Numbered from the stretch's first letter, positions 21,100 through 33,758 are shown. The stretch: 64,000 nt of DNA from Medicago truncatula (GCF_003473485.1 NC_053042.1:12482501-12546500); one strand, 5' to 3'. The notes: generated by a model not told the origin, from the letters alone. Made by a program: numbers and translations.

Positions 21100-22921
21100 T
21101 TATTTTTTTCCTTTCTTACTATTCTCCTTTTTCTTTATGAAAAGGAAGTAAGTTACTCTAATATTTATTGAACTTTTTTTTTTTTTTTTTTCAATTTCTA
21201 TAATGTGGTTTTTCATTAAGATACATGAATTGGAAAAAGCAATAAATGATCTTTGAACACAATATTAAAATCGTTAAATTTCTATTGTGCAATCGAAAAA
21301 GCAGATAATGTCTTTGCGATCAGACATTATATTCTTGTGCACTTATTTATCTACTTTATAACCAGATCTGCTATTTGAACATATTTAATATTTTAATCAA
21401 GGTCTACACTGTGCGAAAAACATGATTATAGAAGACTCGTAATATCTTCAAGGGCAGCTCTTGAAATTGTGCAATCTCACATCCAGTCTCAACACCCAAA
21501 ATGTTTTTCACATTAATTTTCACTACAATCACAAACACATTATCTTATTGGCCATAAATCAATAAACTTTGAGTGCCTCGCCTTCGTGTATTTATAATAA
21601 CTGAGGGTAATCTTGGCTAGCAGAAGGATAAGATCAAACGTTATAGTATTTGTTATTTTTGTATCTTAGAACTTGAGTTGGGACCTAACCTAACCACGAA
21701 AGCTAACTCATGAGGTGAGTGTTTCCCTTTACTTATAACCACTATCTCAGCCAAGGATTGAACAACCGGAGCATAGCAATTTAGGCTTTATATCATCTTA
21801 AAATTAGAATTTTGATCCAAACTCAACCCCAGAAGCTAATCCAAGAGGTGAGGGGCTTCCCTATACTTACAACCAAAATGTGGGATCTCTATCATGTACA
21901 TTGGACAGTTCACATATCTACAAGTCTTGGTTGTAAAGTTATTTACAATTCAAATACCAGAATTTGCAATTGGAGCATCGAACACAGAATGGATTAGGAT
22001 TATTGGGAATTTTGAAGTTGTCATATTTGATATTAATCTTGGCTAGAGGCGTTAGGTGTAGCTTGAGGTTTTCATAAACACACGCGACATATGATGACCA
22101 GAACTTACTTGAGTTGAGCACTAGCTGGTGCTTCTACTTCAAGTAAAGCTACTCAGCTGTCCCTTTCTCAATCATCGCATACAACATCGTGATAGACGAT
22201 GGCGACTCAAACATGTCATAAAATCGGGAAGAACCACTCACAAGACTAGTACAAAATCTGAAAAATAGCCTTTCAAGCGTTTCATCCTAAAACCTGTCCA
22301 TTTTGGTTTCTGACTCTTGTATTTATTGTCATTCCCTGATTCAAGTTACGGCTTCTGAAAGTTACATAATTACATTGACGAAAAGAATAAGATACATGTA
22401 AAGGGTATCATGGTTAAATCCAAAATCTAATGGTTTTATGCACAGCGAATCAAAAAAGAATCACTGTTCCAGAAATTCACAAAGAAACAATAAAAATACA
22501 GATCAATTTTAACTCAAAACTGAAGAAAATCTGGAGGAGTAACATGTTCAAGATGGCAAACCAGAAGAGTAATCAGAAACTGGAATCACAAACCGTAACA
22601 TGTGGAGAATCTGAAAGAATATTGTCGACAGAGAGAGGGGGTGGGAGAGAAATTAAGAAGATCAGTGAACTAGGTAAGAGAGAAATTTTTTTACCAACAA
22701 ACAAGAAGGTAAACACAAATAGAAGTTACATTACCGAATATAGTTACAAACATTATAACCCTAGAGTCATGAAAAGAAGTCTTAGCTTCTTACATTAGCG
22801 CATTGTACTACTACAAAAAACTAAGTTTGCATAACTGAAAATCATGAAATTTCACAAGAAACAGGAATAAATGAATTATAAAATAACAGTTACTGGTTGA
22901 CAATACAGAAAAACGGTGTCT
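21100..22921. other. Intergenic DNA, no gene
   Basis: Two related motifs, 'aagctaactcatgaggtgag' (about 21699) and 'aagctaatccaagaggtgag' (about 21834), recall a common legume repeat. Nothing else is recognisable; the longest frame (22430-22798) has no known match. Confidence 0.45.
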
Positions 22922-24037
22922 TCACTTGTGGGGAAGTTTAACAATTTTTTGTAGTACCACGGTCCTTGCTCTTATGATGTCACGGCTACATGTATCAGCT
23001 TGTGCTCCTAAATCTTCGACATTCTTCATAAAAACTCCCAACTTCTTCTTGATTTCTTCTATTGCAACCTTCACTGCTCCTTCTTCCTCAATGGCATAAC
23101 CCACATTCGTTTTTAGAGACTCGATCTCAACTTCAAGTCGATTAACTAGAACCCGGATATTGTCCAAATCCTTTATAGCTACATAGGATCCAACTTCCAT
23201 TGAGATAGTTACTTCCTTATGACCTTTCAATGCATTTTCATAGTTCTTCATAAGTGAGTCGATCCACTTTCCCATTGAACCAATTGGGATAGCAGTAACA
23301 GCAGCTACAGCAGCTGCAACATGTGGAGAAGCAACAGCTGCTGCTACAACTGAGCAGATCAAAACAGAAGCAACTGTGGCTACAAATATGATAAACGACA
23401 CCTTCCTCCAAATACGGATTTGTTTTAGTTTCTTGTCAAGCTTGCCTTTTCTGAGTTTCAATTTCTCAAGCATGAGTACTTGCTGATTATAAACAGATTG
23501 ATATATTTGGAAGAATTCTTCAGTGAAAGGATCACCGACAGCCTTAAAACTCTTCAGCTCCTGTAACGTCTTCACGTAGCAATTGTCTCCCGACACAGTT
23601 TCCTCATCAAACTTTTGAAGAGCTACATCAATAAGCAATTGACTATCCCTGGCTCTCTTCAGACACTTCTCTAAAGCATTGCAGAAATCTAGAGTCTTCA
23701 AGCTATTATCAAAGTACTCCTCAACAAGCTCAAACAGTTCTTGACTCTTCCATATATCTTTCTTACAGTCTAAGATTACCTTCACAACTTCCTGATTCAT
23801 CTCGAGAAGGCATTCTGTTACTTGTTTGAGGGAATCAAACGAAAGGGATCGAACTTCAACTCCAACTGCAAGAGAATTTATGACCTGATTTGTTCGAGCT
23901 TGAAGGTTATTGTCGAATGACTGCAAATCTGCGTCATGCTTGCAGGCAGCCGCATATGACCTCAGTTCAGTTGCCATTTCAACATTAAGGTTGATATCAG
24001 ACTGAGTTTCAGGGGTCTTACTCATACAGCCTCCCAT
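22922..24037 (-). CDS. UPF0496 (DUF677) family protein
   Basis: A single coding exon of 371 residues. It starts MGGCMSK: Gly2 with Cys4 is a plausible N-myristoylation and palmitoylation site. A long alpha-helical region follows ([49 protein letters not shown]), typical of plant UPF0496 proteins. A hydrophobic stretch at about 213-253 ([21 protein letters not shown] ...) is the expected membrane segment, and a coiled-coil tail follows ([16 protein letters not shown]). Length agrees with the family (350-400). The role is unknown; related Arabidopsis proteins include At14a-like proteins implicated at the plasma membrane-cell wall interface. An acceptor 'attacag' sits 2 bp upstream of the ATG, so a 5'-UTR intron is predicted. 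Confidence 0.9.
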   Translation of the reverse strand: MGGCMSKTPETQSDINLNVEMATELRSYAAACKHDADLQSFDNNLQARTNQVINSLAVGVEVRSLSFDSLKQVTECLLEMNQEVVKVILDCKKDIWKSQELFELVEEYFDNSLKTLDFCNALEKCLKRARDSQLLIDVALQKFDEETVSGDNCYVKTLQELKSFKAVGDPFTEEFFQIYQSVYNQQVLMLEKLKLRKGKLDKKLKQIRIWRKVSFIIFVATVASVLICSVVAAAVASPHVAAAVAAVTAIPIGSMGKWIDSLMKNYENALKGHKEVTISMEVGSYVAIKDLDNIRVLVNRLEVEIESLKTNVGYAIEEEGAVKVAIEEIKKKLGVFMKNVEDLGAQADTCSRDIIRARTVVLQKIVKLPHK

Positions 24038-24154
24038 TGCTGTAATTAAACAAAACTTGGTTACAATACAAGTAAAAAAGAAAGAAAAAAAACAGAATCA
24101 GTTTCCAATAAGAACTACTTACTCCCTCTGGAATAAAATATAAGCAAAAGCACT

Positions 24155-24295
24155 ATCGCACCGACATGCGTGTCCTAGACTCCTAGTGTCAAACCCTGAC
24201 ACTTGTGATTACATTTAACTACTATGTCATTTTATCAAAATTTTATCGGTGCTGACGTGTCAGCGTCGTCGTCTTTGATGTCTGTGCTTTGTAAA
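24155..24295. repeat. Dispersed 'accgacat' repeat, copy 2, with a Stowaway-like end at 24120
   Basis: 'tcgcaccgacatgcgtgtcc' to 'gtctgtgctttgtaaag' matches the family described at 20005. Just upstream, 'actccctctggaataaaata' resembles one end of the Stowaway-type element seen whole at 33759. Both lie in the UPF0496 5'-UTR intron. Confidence 0.4.
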
Positions 24296-24798
24296 GCAAA
24301 AGTGGTAGTTAAAAAGTCATTGTATGTGATTAAAAATTTAGTCCATATACATCAACTTTTCAACTACCTTTTTTGCTTATATTTCATGTATATTTCAAAA
24401 AAAAATTAAAATTACTGAGTTCCAATCCTAACCGGAACAATCTTTGGTCAACTTTACTTAGCGGTCAAACTCCGGATTATGAGGACTTTTTCCTATGAGA
24501 ACTAGAGGGTTAAGAAAAGAAAAGGAAAAAACACTTTTTGAGGGAAGGAACCACAAGTTTCTCCTGATTTGGTAAAGTGAAACCCTAATTTATGATAATG
24601 AGTGCAACTATCTGAAAACAAAAGAGGTAGCTTAATGGAAAAATCTCAACCTAATGTCAAAAAGATTGAAGGAAAATAAAATGATCTAGTTCAACAAATC
24701 AGTGAAAATTATAGCTATTTGCAGTCATTTACAAATAGAACAAAACCACAATTGCAATATAACAAGAACAACTAAACAAGACACCCCATGTTATGACA

Positions 24799-24987
24799 TT
24801 GATGAAGAAATAAAATGAAGCAGACCCAGAAAGAGATTTTGAGTAAAGTTCATATCTTTGAAAACTTCACACACGAAAAAACACCAATTGCCATAAACAG
24901 AAACCCTAGTTGATGAAATTGAAGAACAAGTGAAATGAAACAGACCCAGATGAAGAATTGAGTAAAGATCATACCTTTGAAAGCTTA
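24799..24987. repeat. Duplicated leader and splice donor of the UPF0496 gene
   Basis: 24799-24866 and 24919-24987 are imperfect copies about 120 bp apart, both containing 'cagacccaga' and 'gagtaaag(t/a)tcata(t/c)ctttgaaa'. On the minus strand the right copy has a proper donor (CAAAG^GTATGA). The left copy has CAAAG^ATATGA, so its donor is broken. Confidence 0.65.
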
Positions 24988-25105
24988 ATGGAGAAGAAAA
25001 CGCGTCCCAGATGAAAATGTGAAACGTTGGAAGGTGATAATCGATTTTGTTACTATTTTTCACTTTTTCAGGAAAAGAGAAATGTAGAAAGTAAAGAGAA
25101 AACAA
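24975..25105 (-). other. Predicted 5'-UTR exon of the UPF0496 gene
   Basis: Runs from a likely start near 25105, about 25-30 bp below the TATA box, to the donor at 24974. The intron then runs to the acceptor at 24040, about 935 bp. There is no in-frame coding content. Confidence 0.6.
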
Positions 25106-25128
25106 CAAGGTTTGAAAGAGGGGTATGC

Positions 25129-25140
25129 TTATATATATAA
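25129..25140 (-). promoter_or_regulatory. TATA box of the UPF0496 gene
   Basis: On the minus strand 'cttatatatataagc' lies about 30 bp upstream of the inferred leader exon. The site is strong and palindromic, so direction rests on the downstream gene. Confidence 0.55.
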
Positions 25141-25567
25141 GATCTTAAAAACAACAATGGAGTTGTTACAACATAGTACAACTGTACAAAATGTTACTTG
25201 CGAGTTACGAAGAAATGTTTGTGTGTTGAAATTTGTCGATAACTTGCACGCACGAAGAAAAAAGACAAATAATATTTTGGAGTTGAGTACGGAAAACGCG
25301 GGAACATTGTACTTTCTTTTTCGTAACAATTTTATTTGATGAGAATTATTGATCAATTTTATTGATAACTAATCTCTTTTACATAACTTAACCGATTATC
25401 TTTTGTGAGATTTTTCTATCGAAACATATCTTTCATTTATAAGATTCCTATGTGAAATATTGTTTAAGAAATTTAAATTTAGTTTCATTCGGATAAATGT
25501 AATGTTGGTGTTTTTGGTTTTATTTTAGATGATAATAGATAATTATATAAAATTTGTTTTAATTAAT

Positions 25568-26118
25568 CTTAAATATAGGGATGGCAATTGGACCTAGACC
25601 CAATGGGTACCCGTAAAAAATATCCATAATAGGTAGGGTAAAATCCCGTTTTTATGGATATGAGCACAAGTAAGGGTACTATACTGCCCAGACTCGCAAC
25701 CCCGCATATACATATTTATATAATATCATAAATTATTTATTTATTTTTTATGTATAATTAATTAATTTATTTAGCTATTTAAGCCTAAATCTAAACTTAA
25801 ACCAAACAACTGCTTAATACAATAACAACTCCATCATGTTGGTGTATAATTTTTTAAGGATATTTTGGATATTTTCTATTTGACTAAATACCACGATTCA
25901 TATTATTTTATGAGTTAATTTTAAAAAATTGGGATCGTAGTTTTATTTCATTTGTGATGTTTTTTTTGTTTTTTCATAGTTAAAGTGCGGGTATGGGACT
26001 AAAGTTGTTGCCCATGAGGATACGGACACGGGTACGGGTATTTTTTATAAATGCGGGTATAGGGACGGGCACTATAGTACCTACCTATTGGGTACCCATT
26101 GTTATTCCTATTTAAATA
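25568..26118. mobile_element. Non-autonomous hAT element (535 bp)
   Basis: The body is 25576-26110, with ends 'tagggatggcaat' and 'attgttattccta'. The next blocks are also inverted (cccaatgggtaccc at the left, ttgggtaccca at the right). The flanks 'cttaaata' and 'tttaaata' form an 8-bp target duplication, 7/8 matching. No transposase frame is present. Confidence 0.7.
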
Positions 26119-26834
26119 TTAAAGTAAAGGAGTTTTTTTTTTATGCTTTGAATACTAGTGCAATTTTTTAGACTAAAATAAGTTAAGGGTCTGTTTGGAA
26201 AAAAAAAAAAAACTAAGTTAGCTTATAGTTTATAAGCTCGTTTGAGAAAAATAAATCAATTTTGTGAAAGTGCATTAGAGCTTAACGCGCAAAGCATTGA
26301 TTAGTAACAACTAACAAAAAAAAGGAAAAAGGATTGTTGGTTGGACTTGGATGAATAGATTAAGCTCAAAGTAGGTAGCACATGCTTCCACTTTAGGACT
26401 TTTGAGAACAAAAAGGGAATGTTTTTTTCATTTTTGTTTGACAAGTTTCAACATGAAAAGGATATATAAGGAATCTTTTTTATTTTTTCCAAAAATTATT
26501 ACTAGATCTATTTTGATGGATATTTCCCACTTAAAATAAACAATATCATTAATAACGCAATTAATTAGGGATCTATCTTTTTAGAACAATAGATGTTTGG
26601 GACTGGTTAGAACATAAACATTGGGTAGCTTTGCAAGTTTGAGTCTACGTGTGACAACTCTTTCAACGAGAGATGGATATTTGATTAATATTTTGTAGCT
26701 TTGCTTGACCACGGTTTCAACTTCAACAATCACTATGTTTATATATTTTGACTATGTTTATTGTGTTTTTCTTTATGACATAGATGCGGGTGCTCTTACT
26801 CACTACTATATTTGTACATTTTGAATGATAGTAG

Positions 26835-27250
26835 TAATTTTTTTAAACGCCAAATTTGTTAATAATAAGTTCATGAACAAGATGAGCCGAGACCGGCAAG
26901 ACGGAAACAACAGAGTAAAGGGTGTCGTGCACAGACAAAACATCCAAAAGAAAACTCATACACATCGTACATCAAACAAACATCAATATAAACACCACCC
27001 AACTGATGGCCACCATCAACATCAATAAAAACTAACCATCAAAACCAAAGGCAACACCAAAAATCAATTAAACCCCCATACAATTGTGGAAGTCAGAGTC
27101 AAGTTCCGAAAACGAACAAGTTCAAACCTCAAACTTCACCTCGAATGACCACATAAACAAGTTCCAGACACCTATCGGAAACAATCAAGTGATAGTACTT
27201 GTTTGAAAAAATTAAAAACAAGTAAAAAAGAAGAAAAAAAAACAAGTTAT
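26835..27250 (-). mobile_element. Possible LINE 3' end
   Basis: On the minus strand this reads as a TG-rich, non-coding tail ending 'gccggtctcggctcatcttg' and then an A/T-rich tail at 26835. It resembles the 3' untranslated part of legume LINEs. There is no coding evidence and no target duplication, so this is tentative. Confidence 0.35.
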
Positions 27251-27942
27251 AAAAATGTGAGAACTGTTATCTTTTGATTTCAGAGAGAGAGAGAGACAAG
27301 TTATGAAATCTCAAAACGTAGTAGGAGTGTGAGTGCGATACGAATAAGTGAATACGTAGAATTTTGAATTTTAAGATACAATATGTCTCTAGAAGAAAAA
27401 ATGTTCTATACCTACACTTTGAGTTTGGATGTAATGTTCCAAACTGAGTTGGCAAGGGATTGATTAGGATCCAAATGGACCATAATCATTTTTTTTGTGT
27501 GTGTTTTTTCTAATATCAATTCTTATTTTGCTCATTTTTCTCTGTTCAAATTCATCAGCCAAATTGGAGTAAAAATCATCTATATTTGCTTACATAATAA
27601 TGAGCTCAATTTTTTAATGTCCTTGAGCTACTAAAGGAAACAAGGGAAATTGGCAGACTCATACTCTTAAATCTTGCTCATTGGTGGTGAATATTTTCTT
27701 TAATACATGGTTATCTCTTGGTGACAGATGATTAACCATGTGTAATATTAAAAAATCTGAATGTAAAATTAAGAAAAATTACTGCATTTATATTTTAAAT
27801 AATTGAGTTTTTGTATACTTGTATAATTTTTAAATTTTGGAAATTCGCTTACAATTATTGGTCAGTGGTGCCTACATAATATAGTAGAAAATGTTCCTGC
27901 TACACTTACAATTCATGGCCTACGTGCAATTTGTTTGGTCTG

Positions 27943-27944
<2 letters not shown>

Positions 27945-27996
<52 letters not shown>
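27945..27996. repeat. (TA)n microsatellite
   Basis: An uninterrupted AT dinucleotide run of about 52 bp. Confidence 0.95.
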
Positions 27997-28000
<4 letters not shown>

Positions 28001-28104
28001 CAATGTACAATCAGCGTGACAAAACATAGAAACCAATCACATGTCAATTATCAAATCATCAATTAAATAAACATAATTAGTGTTCTTTCCTCTTAAATAG
28101 TGAT

Positions 28105-28245
28105 AGCACCGACACTTCATACTAAAAGCATGTCAAATGTTCGATTGTGATTACATTCGATTATTCCATTTTAACTGATTATTATTGGTATCAATGTGTC
28201 AGCGACATGTCTAGTAGTGTTCGTGTGTCAGTGCTTCATAGCACA
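28105..28245. repeat. Dispersed 'accgacac' repeat, copy 3
   Basis: 'atagcaccgacacttcatac' to 'gtcagtgcttcatagcac' has weakly inverted ends. It is the best preserved copy of the family first listed at 20005. Confidence 0.5.
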
Positions 28246-28733
28246 CAACACTCACACAAATTATTATTGGTATCAATTTCTTTTCCATAGAGTGTGGTCT
28301 CTTACCAATTTTGTGTTTGTTTGACATGCTCCTATCTGAATAATTAGAAAGAAAATCCTGGCTTCTCATGCTGAGACATATAACCTGTTTATTTTGTACT
28401 TTCTAAATTCATATCAGAATGGCCTTAACTGAGATAGTCTTTAGAGCAGTTTAGCACATGAAAAAATTTCTCCAGCCATGAAAAATTTAGCTGAGACAAC
28501 AGTATATCTTACAGAAATTCAGAAGATTACAAAGCAGAAACTAGACAACAAAAAGAAGGGACAAAAAATAGAAACATCTTGGATAATCAAAATAAATATG
28601 GACAGAAAATTTCGCTCTTACGGAAGAGCATGGATGACTGAAAACAATAATTTCTTTTCCAGCATTCAGTTACCAGAAAAAACAATGGATACTCTACAAG
28701 AGACAAGAGTTAATGATAACCAAAGTAGTCTTC

Positions 28734-30538
28734 TCATTTTGCCTTTAGTGAGCCTTTTTTAGATTTCTTTAACTGCCACGGTGGTAAGCAACCTTTATAG
28801 TGAGAGTGCAGAAACAATGAAGGCATTGATACTTCCATTTGCGGCATTGAGATTGATGACAGACAACTGAAAGCGGTTCGAAGCCTCTTTTTTTCACTAT
28901 CACAGCCTTGAAAATCGGGATCATGCTGAACAGTGGAAGTTTTAAGGGCTTCAGGGAGTATGCAATTGCAACAGGAACCTACAATGAAGACAATAATTTC
29001 AAATTCTTAGTCAAGGTGGTATTTGAAATTCTCTAAAACAGAATTCGAAAAAAGTATCTAAACGCGAAAGAGTGTATCTTATATTTGAAAACATGTCATA
29101 TATATATATATACCTATTCTTGCAAGACGATTGACCCATTTCGGTATTGAATTCCCTGTTAGCTTGTAACAAATATCTTCACAGAAATGGTTGCAATTCT
29201 TCACAATCAAGTGATAACTATCACCATTGTATTTTGCAGACTGGTTCTCCATGAACTCTCGAATCTGGAATGGATCTAAGTTAGTAGTTCCCATGAATAT
29301 AGACTTCCGGAACTTGAATCCAGGACACTGCCTAGGTTCAACTTCAAATACACCACTTGATGGATAGTCATGGGCTCCAAATGCATATTCTACTCCATAA
29401 ACTGTCAGCATAGTAACTTCATCTTAGAAAATATTCCAAAGTCCAAAAATAATACTAACTTTCACCATATTAAGAAAAGGAGAACTTAGTTACACCAGAT
29501 ATAAGTAACATGCACATGAATAGATATCCCTTTCTCTAAGTTTTAAAGATATATCAGTTGACACCTTTTCCTATGAATGTGATCAAACATTCATCTAATC
29601 TAGACCTTGAAAGTAAGGCTGCATTCTCACTAAATGATCTTAAATTAGTATGCGGGATTAAAGGTCTTTTTTTTATAAGCCAGGATTAAAGGTTATTTCT
29701 TAGTCCATGATAATTAGAGGTTAGGTAAGCTAATAAAAAGTCTGTTTGAATTGACTTATTTGAGCTTATATACTGATATAAGCACTTGTGTGACTGTTTG
29801 GGAGAGCTTACGTATATAGCTTATGACAAGTCAATAAGTTGTTTTCAGCTTATTTCCATAAGTTCTCCAAGATAGCTTATGAAAACAACCTATACCTTGT
29901 ATGAAACGGTTTGACTTTAGGTTATCTTTTGTTATAGAAATTGTATACACACAAGCGCTCGTGCTATAAGCACTTCAGTTGTTTATACAAATAGAGCCAA
30001 ATTTGAAATATGAGTTACATGAACATACAAAAACAACTAAGCCTTATCCCACAAGTGGAGTTGAGTATTTAGATCAGATGTTGTAATTAAACGATCAAAC
30101 AATACCATAAACCAAATAATGTAAGTTCATGGAAAGGGAAGTTGGTAGCTTGGAAACAGTAACATAATATGTTGGGGAGAGCCTATAAAAACAGCTAACG
30201 CCATGTCCATAAGCTGTTTTCAGCTTATTTCCGTAAGCACTAAAAGATAGCTTATGAAAACAACTTATAGCTTATATGAAAACAGTTTGGCCTTTACTAT
30301 ACGCGCTTAACTGTGAAGTGAACTGACCTTCAACTCCAGTATGGAAAATACCAACACCAGCCCAATACATATAGCCATTAACTGTGGTCAAATCATACAC
30401 ATTGAGATAGACAGGAGTATTTCCGGGTATGTTTCCAGCTGATTTCACTTTAGAGAATATGCAAAAGGGTGTCACGGATTTGTCTTTGAGACGAAGACGA
30501 ACGATAGAGGGCCATCCATTTTTGAATCCTGATTTCAT
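28734..30538 (-). CDS. PPPDE/DeSI-like thiol peptidase
   Basis: Coding exons 30328-30538, 29114-29401 and 28734-28978 total 744 nt and give 247 aa. The PPPDE fold is shown by VYLNVYDLT (43-51) and the catalytic His66 in GIFHTGVEVYGVEYAFG. FEVEPRQCPGF follows, then the catalytic Cys140 in YHLIVKNCNHFCED. IPKWVNRLARIG closes the domain. Family members are papain-like desumoylating or deubiquitinating isopeptidases; both catalytic residues are present, so activity is likely. Residues from about 167 to the end form a low-similarity Lys-rich tail. The ATG at 30538 is the first in frame after the leader acceptor. An untranslated exon lies about 2 kb upstream. Two MITE copies occupy the first coding intron. 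Confidence 0.92.
29737..30295. mobile_element. Two MITE copies of one family in the DeSI intron
   Basis: Copy A (29737-29998) and partial copy B (about 30170-30295) share 'ttttcagcttatttcc(a/g)taag' and 'gatagcttatgaaaacaac'. A further copy with clear ends is at 58672-58922. Copy B abuts the coding exon at 30328. Confidence 0.65.
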
Positions 30539-31274
30539 TTTATGAATCACCGAATCCAGGAAGCACTCGATATCTATTTCCTACCTGCATATAAATTAAG
30601 AGAAAAAGATATAATCATTTGTACACATACCATATAACTGACAAAACATCAAAAGGAAGCACATAATAATTATGTGTTACGATAACATATATAAATAATG
30701 GCCAAAACTTCTTCCTTTTTGAACAAATTAACTATGAAAGAAAGGATATCTCTTCAGCCTTATAGTTTTGTCTAGTTAATATCATTACCGAATTTTATGC
30801 ATCGTGAATCGTGATATGAAACCAAATGACATTTTTACTATAGATCTCATATTTACTCCAATAGTAATTGCATAAATACACATCACATGCCTTCCATTCA
30901 ACACTAGTCAACACTTTAGATGCAATAGAGTAGTTATGAAATGTTCATGAATGACTATGACTTTTTAATGTAAAGCTTGCTTCAATTTTGGAAGGCAAAA
31001 AATGCAATACTCTTTTGAATGAATTGCTGATTTTCCTTTCGAATCAGACTAAGATATAGAAAATTTGATCGTAGCATCGGCTTTTTTCTCGTTTTACCAT
31101 CATTTAATCAAACACAGGTAAAAGTTCAGAGTACTCCCTTCTACATTTTACTCAACATTTGGTCATTAACTTATTTCACTCGAAGGTTAGTAATTTACTC
31201 AACATCGGCTTTTTTCTATGTTTTCACATGCTGGTATTTCTTTTGAATTACAAATGTTAGTAATTTTAGCATTA

Positions 31275-31365
31275 TCCTGAGGATGAAGGTCGAACTCTCG
31301 ACCTCCAAGGCACTCCGTCTCTCATCTCCCCAATCTCAACCACTAAGCCAATCTTATATCTCCAT
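31275..31365 (-). mobile_element. Possible tRNA-derived SINE fragment
   Basis: On the minus strand 'tggcttagtggttgagattg' resembles an A box, followed 45-50 bp on by a B-box-like 'gagttcgacc'. No clear tail or duplication is seen. Confidence 0.4.
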
Positions 31366-31614
31366 GTGTTGGTAATTGATTCCACTTGACCAACATCTCA
31401 CTCCTCCGGTTGCACCTCCAACTTGTGCATTTCTGATAACATTTGAGGTAAAGGCCGGGATTGCTGATTAGGCACGATATGATAGCCTTCTTCAGTAATT
31501 AGACATGGAAAACTGGACGGATTTTGTTATAGCCTGTTAAACCAGTCTATAAGTCACTTGTCCTATCCCCACTAGCCGGTTAACTAACAGAACTTAAATA
31601 ATTGATCCCTCGTT

Positions 31615-31952
31615 AAGATTCAAGATGTGGCATCCATGCTCTTACTATCACATCAGTGAGAAAATTTCAATATCAAGCTTCACTGTTAATAAATTTTCGC
31701 TCACATGTCTTAAACAGAAGCTATAGGTCCTCACTCAGGGTTTTATCAATACTCCAGCTATAATATTTGGACACATACAAGCTTTCTTGGATACCAATAA
31801 TAACAACAAAAATTATGTATAGTAGACTATGAACTTAAACCAATAATTCTATATTTGGACTTACATATGTGATATACCTTTTTGGGTACCAATAATAACA
31901 ACCACAAAAATTATGCATTTAGTAAGAGCATGGATGCCACATCTTGAATCTT
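31615..31952. repeat. Perfect 33-bp inverted repeat with 272-bp spacer
   Basis: 31615-31647 and 31920-31952 are exact reverse complements (33/33), beginning 'aagattcaagatgtgg' and 'tagtaagagcatggat'. The spacer holds an imperfect tandem duplication ('taccaataataacaac' near 31791 and again near 31886). All of it lies in the 5'-UTR intron of the DeSI-like gene. Confidence 0.9.
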
Positions 31953-32580
31953 GACATCATAGAATACAAACAAACAAGAAGCAAAAAGTTCAACTTCAAC
32001 ATGTCATAAGGTAAGAAACTAAATTGGTATAAAAAACAATTACCATGTTATACAAATTGAAACAAAATTAACTATAATCTTACATCATTATGCCTCCCAG
32101 ATTTCACAGTAATAAAATGTCCAAATTTTCCTCATTTAAAAAATCTAAATCTAATTACTAAAGAAATGAATTAGCAACATGAGAAGTTCCAAATTCCAAC
32201 TACCAAGACAAAAATAAAAACCAATCAAATTTACAGTTGAAGCATTAAGAGTGATTTAATAAACATATTTCAAGATCTAACTCAAATCTGAGCTCAACTT
32301 CATGACATGAAACTGATAGAAGAAAAAAATTAATAAAACATTATCAAAGGTAATAGATCAGATTAGTAAACAAATTAACAAAATTAACACAAAAATAAAT
32401 AACATTAACAAACAATGGAGTAGCTGATCTTATACAAGCAAAACAACAATTAGAAAAAGAAAATACATAAAACATGCAACAACAAAAACCAACTTAAAAT
32501 AAAATAAAAATTAAAACCAAAAGGTAAAACCATGCAAGACAAATAAAAGAAGAACAACAAAAACAGAAAGACAAACAAAC

Positions 32581-32710
32581 CTTTTAAGAGTGAAGTGAAG
32601 AATAACACCAACAAAATATGAATGAATTATTATTATTGGTCATAGTTGGTTTTTGAAAGAGAGAAAAAGAAGAGAATGGAACAATGTGTGTGACTGAAAC
32701 TCACACATTG
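32581..32710 (-). other. Predicted 5'-UTR exon of the DeSI-like gene, with a hairpin at the upstream end
   Basis: The donor AAAAG^GTTTGT is at 32580 and pairs with the acceptor ATGCAG next to 30585, giving a UTR intron near 2 kb. The transcription start is not visible. At 32680-32712 'aacaatgtgtgtga' and 'tcacacattgtt' can form a hairpin at the expected start region. Confidence 0.5.
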
Positions 32711-33758
32711 TTTTGTTTTCTGAAGTGCAAGCTGGTTGTGTTGTGTTGTTAACTAGTTATAGTTAAGAAAGCAGACACAAACTACTATGTCTTTTTTTAT
32801 GCTTAATGAGCAAATCATAATCATAAATAAACCATTATTTTTGGAAAATGAGAAAATTTGAAAAGTGAAAAATAATAATAATGGACAAAGTTTTGCAACT
32901 CAAAAAGTGAAATAAATTAAAATAACTGTGAAAGAAATTCTGTCTGGACTTGACACTTTGACATTGACTGTCATCATTGCATTTTGCTTTGAATGGATGG
33001 ATTATTCTCTCTCTTTCTCTTTATTGAATTTTGTTTCTTTTTCTTTTTTCAAATACTGTGTGTTTGTTCCTTATTAGCAAAAAAAAAAATACTAGTTTTT
33101 TTTTTTAAACACTAGGTTATATTTTTATTGTAATGTTGATTTTTTTTATACTCAAATTAAAAATATATATTAACAAAAATTGGATCTAACTAGTTAGACT
33201 CTTACAACATGATAAATCATTGTTTAAATTTTAATTATCAGAACTATTCATATTTAGTGTTTGAACTGTTTTAAATAGGATTCTTCTAATAAAAAAAACA
33301 TAATAAAAATCCATAAAAATAGATAATTTACTATCATCGTTGAAGTAAGTAGTCAAGAAAAAGGATTATCATCGTCCATTATACATTTATATCAATAAAG
33401 AATAATGTTGGTAACATTCTATCACAAATTTTTCAACACATTTTCTTTATTGATTTAAATTAATAAGACCTTCATTCAATTTATGTTAATCACTTAGTTA
33501 CTGGTCCTTAAACAATTTTGATTTGAGCATCTTTCCAAAACTATTCTCCTTACATTATTACTTAATGCTCATTAATACGAGCTGGCTTAGCAGCTTTTGG
33601 TCTCTTAGGTGAGAAATTATTGCAGCTTTGTGATGCATAATGTATCATTATGTTTATTTTACGGGTTTCCTAACTAACCAGACAAATGTCCACAAATTAT
33701 TGATTGATTACAAAAATGAAAGAAACATTCTCCCTGCACGTCAAATTAAAGTCATTTA

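Noticed and set aside
26825-27028. 67-codon frame with a His/Gln-rich tail
   Set aside because: Low complexity, no start context or partner exons; lies in the likely LINE 3' end.
31600-31960. Possible microRNA precursor from the 33-bp inverted repeat
   Set aside because: A 272-bp loop and a perfect stem without bulges do not match usual plant precursors; kept only as an inverted repeat.
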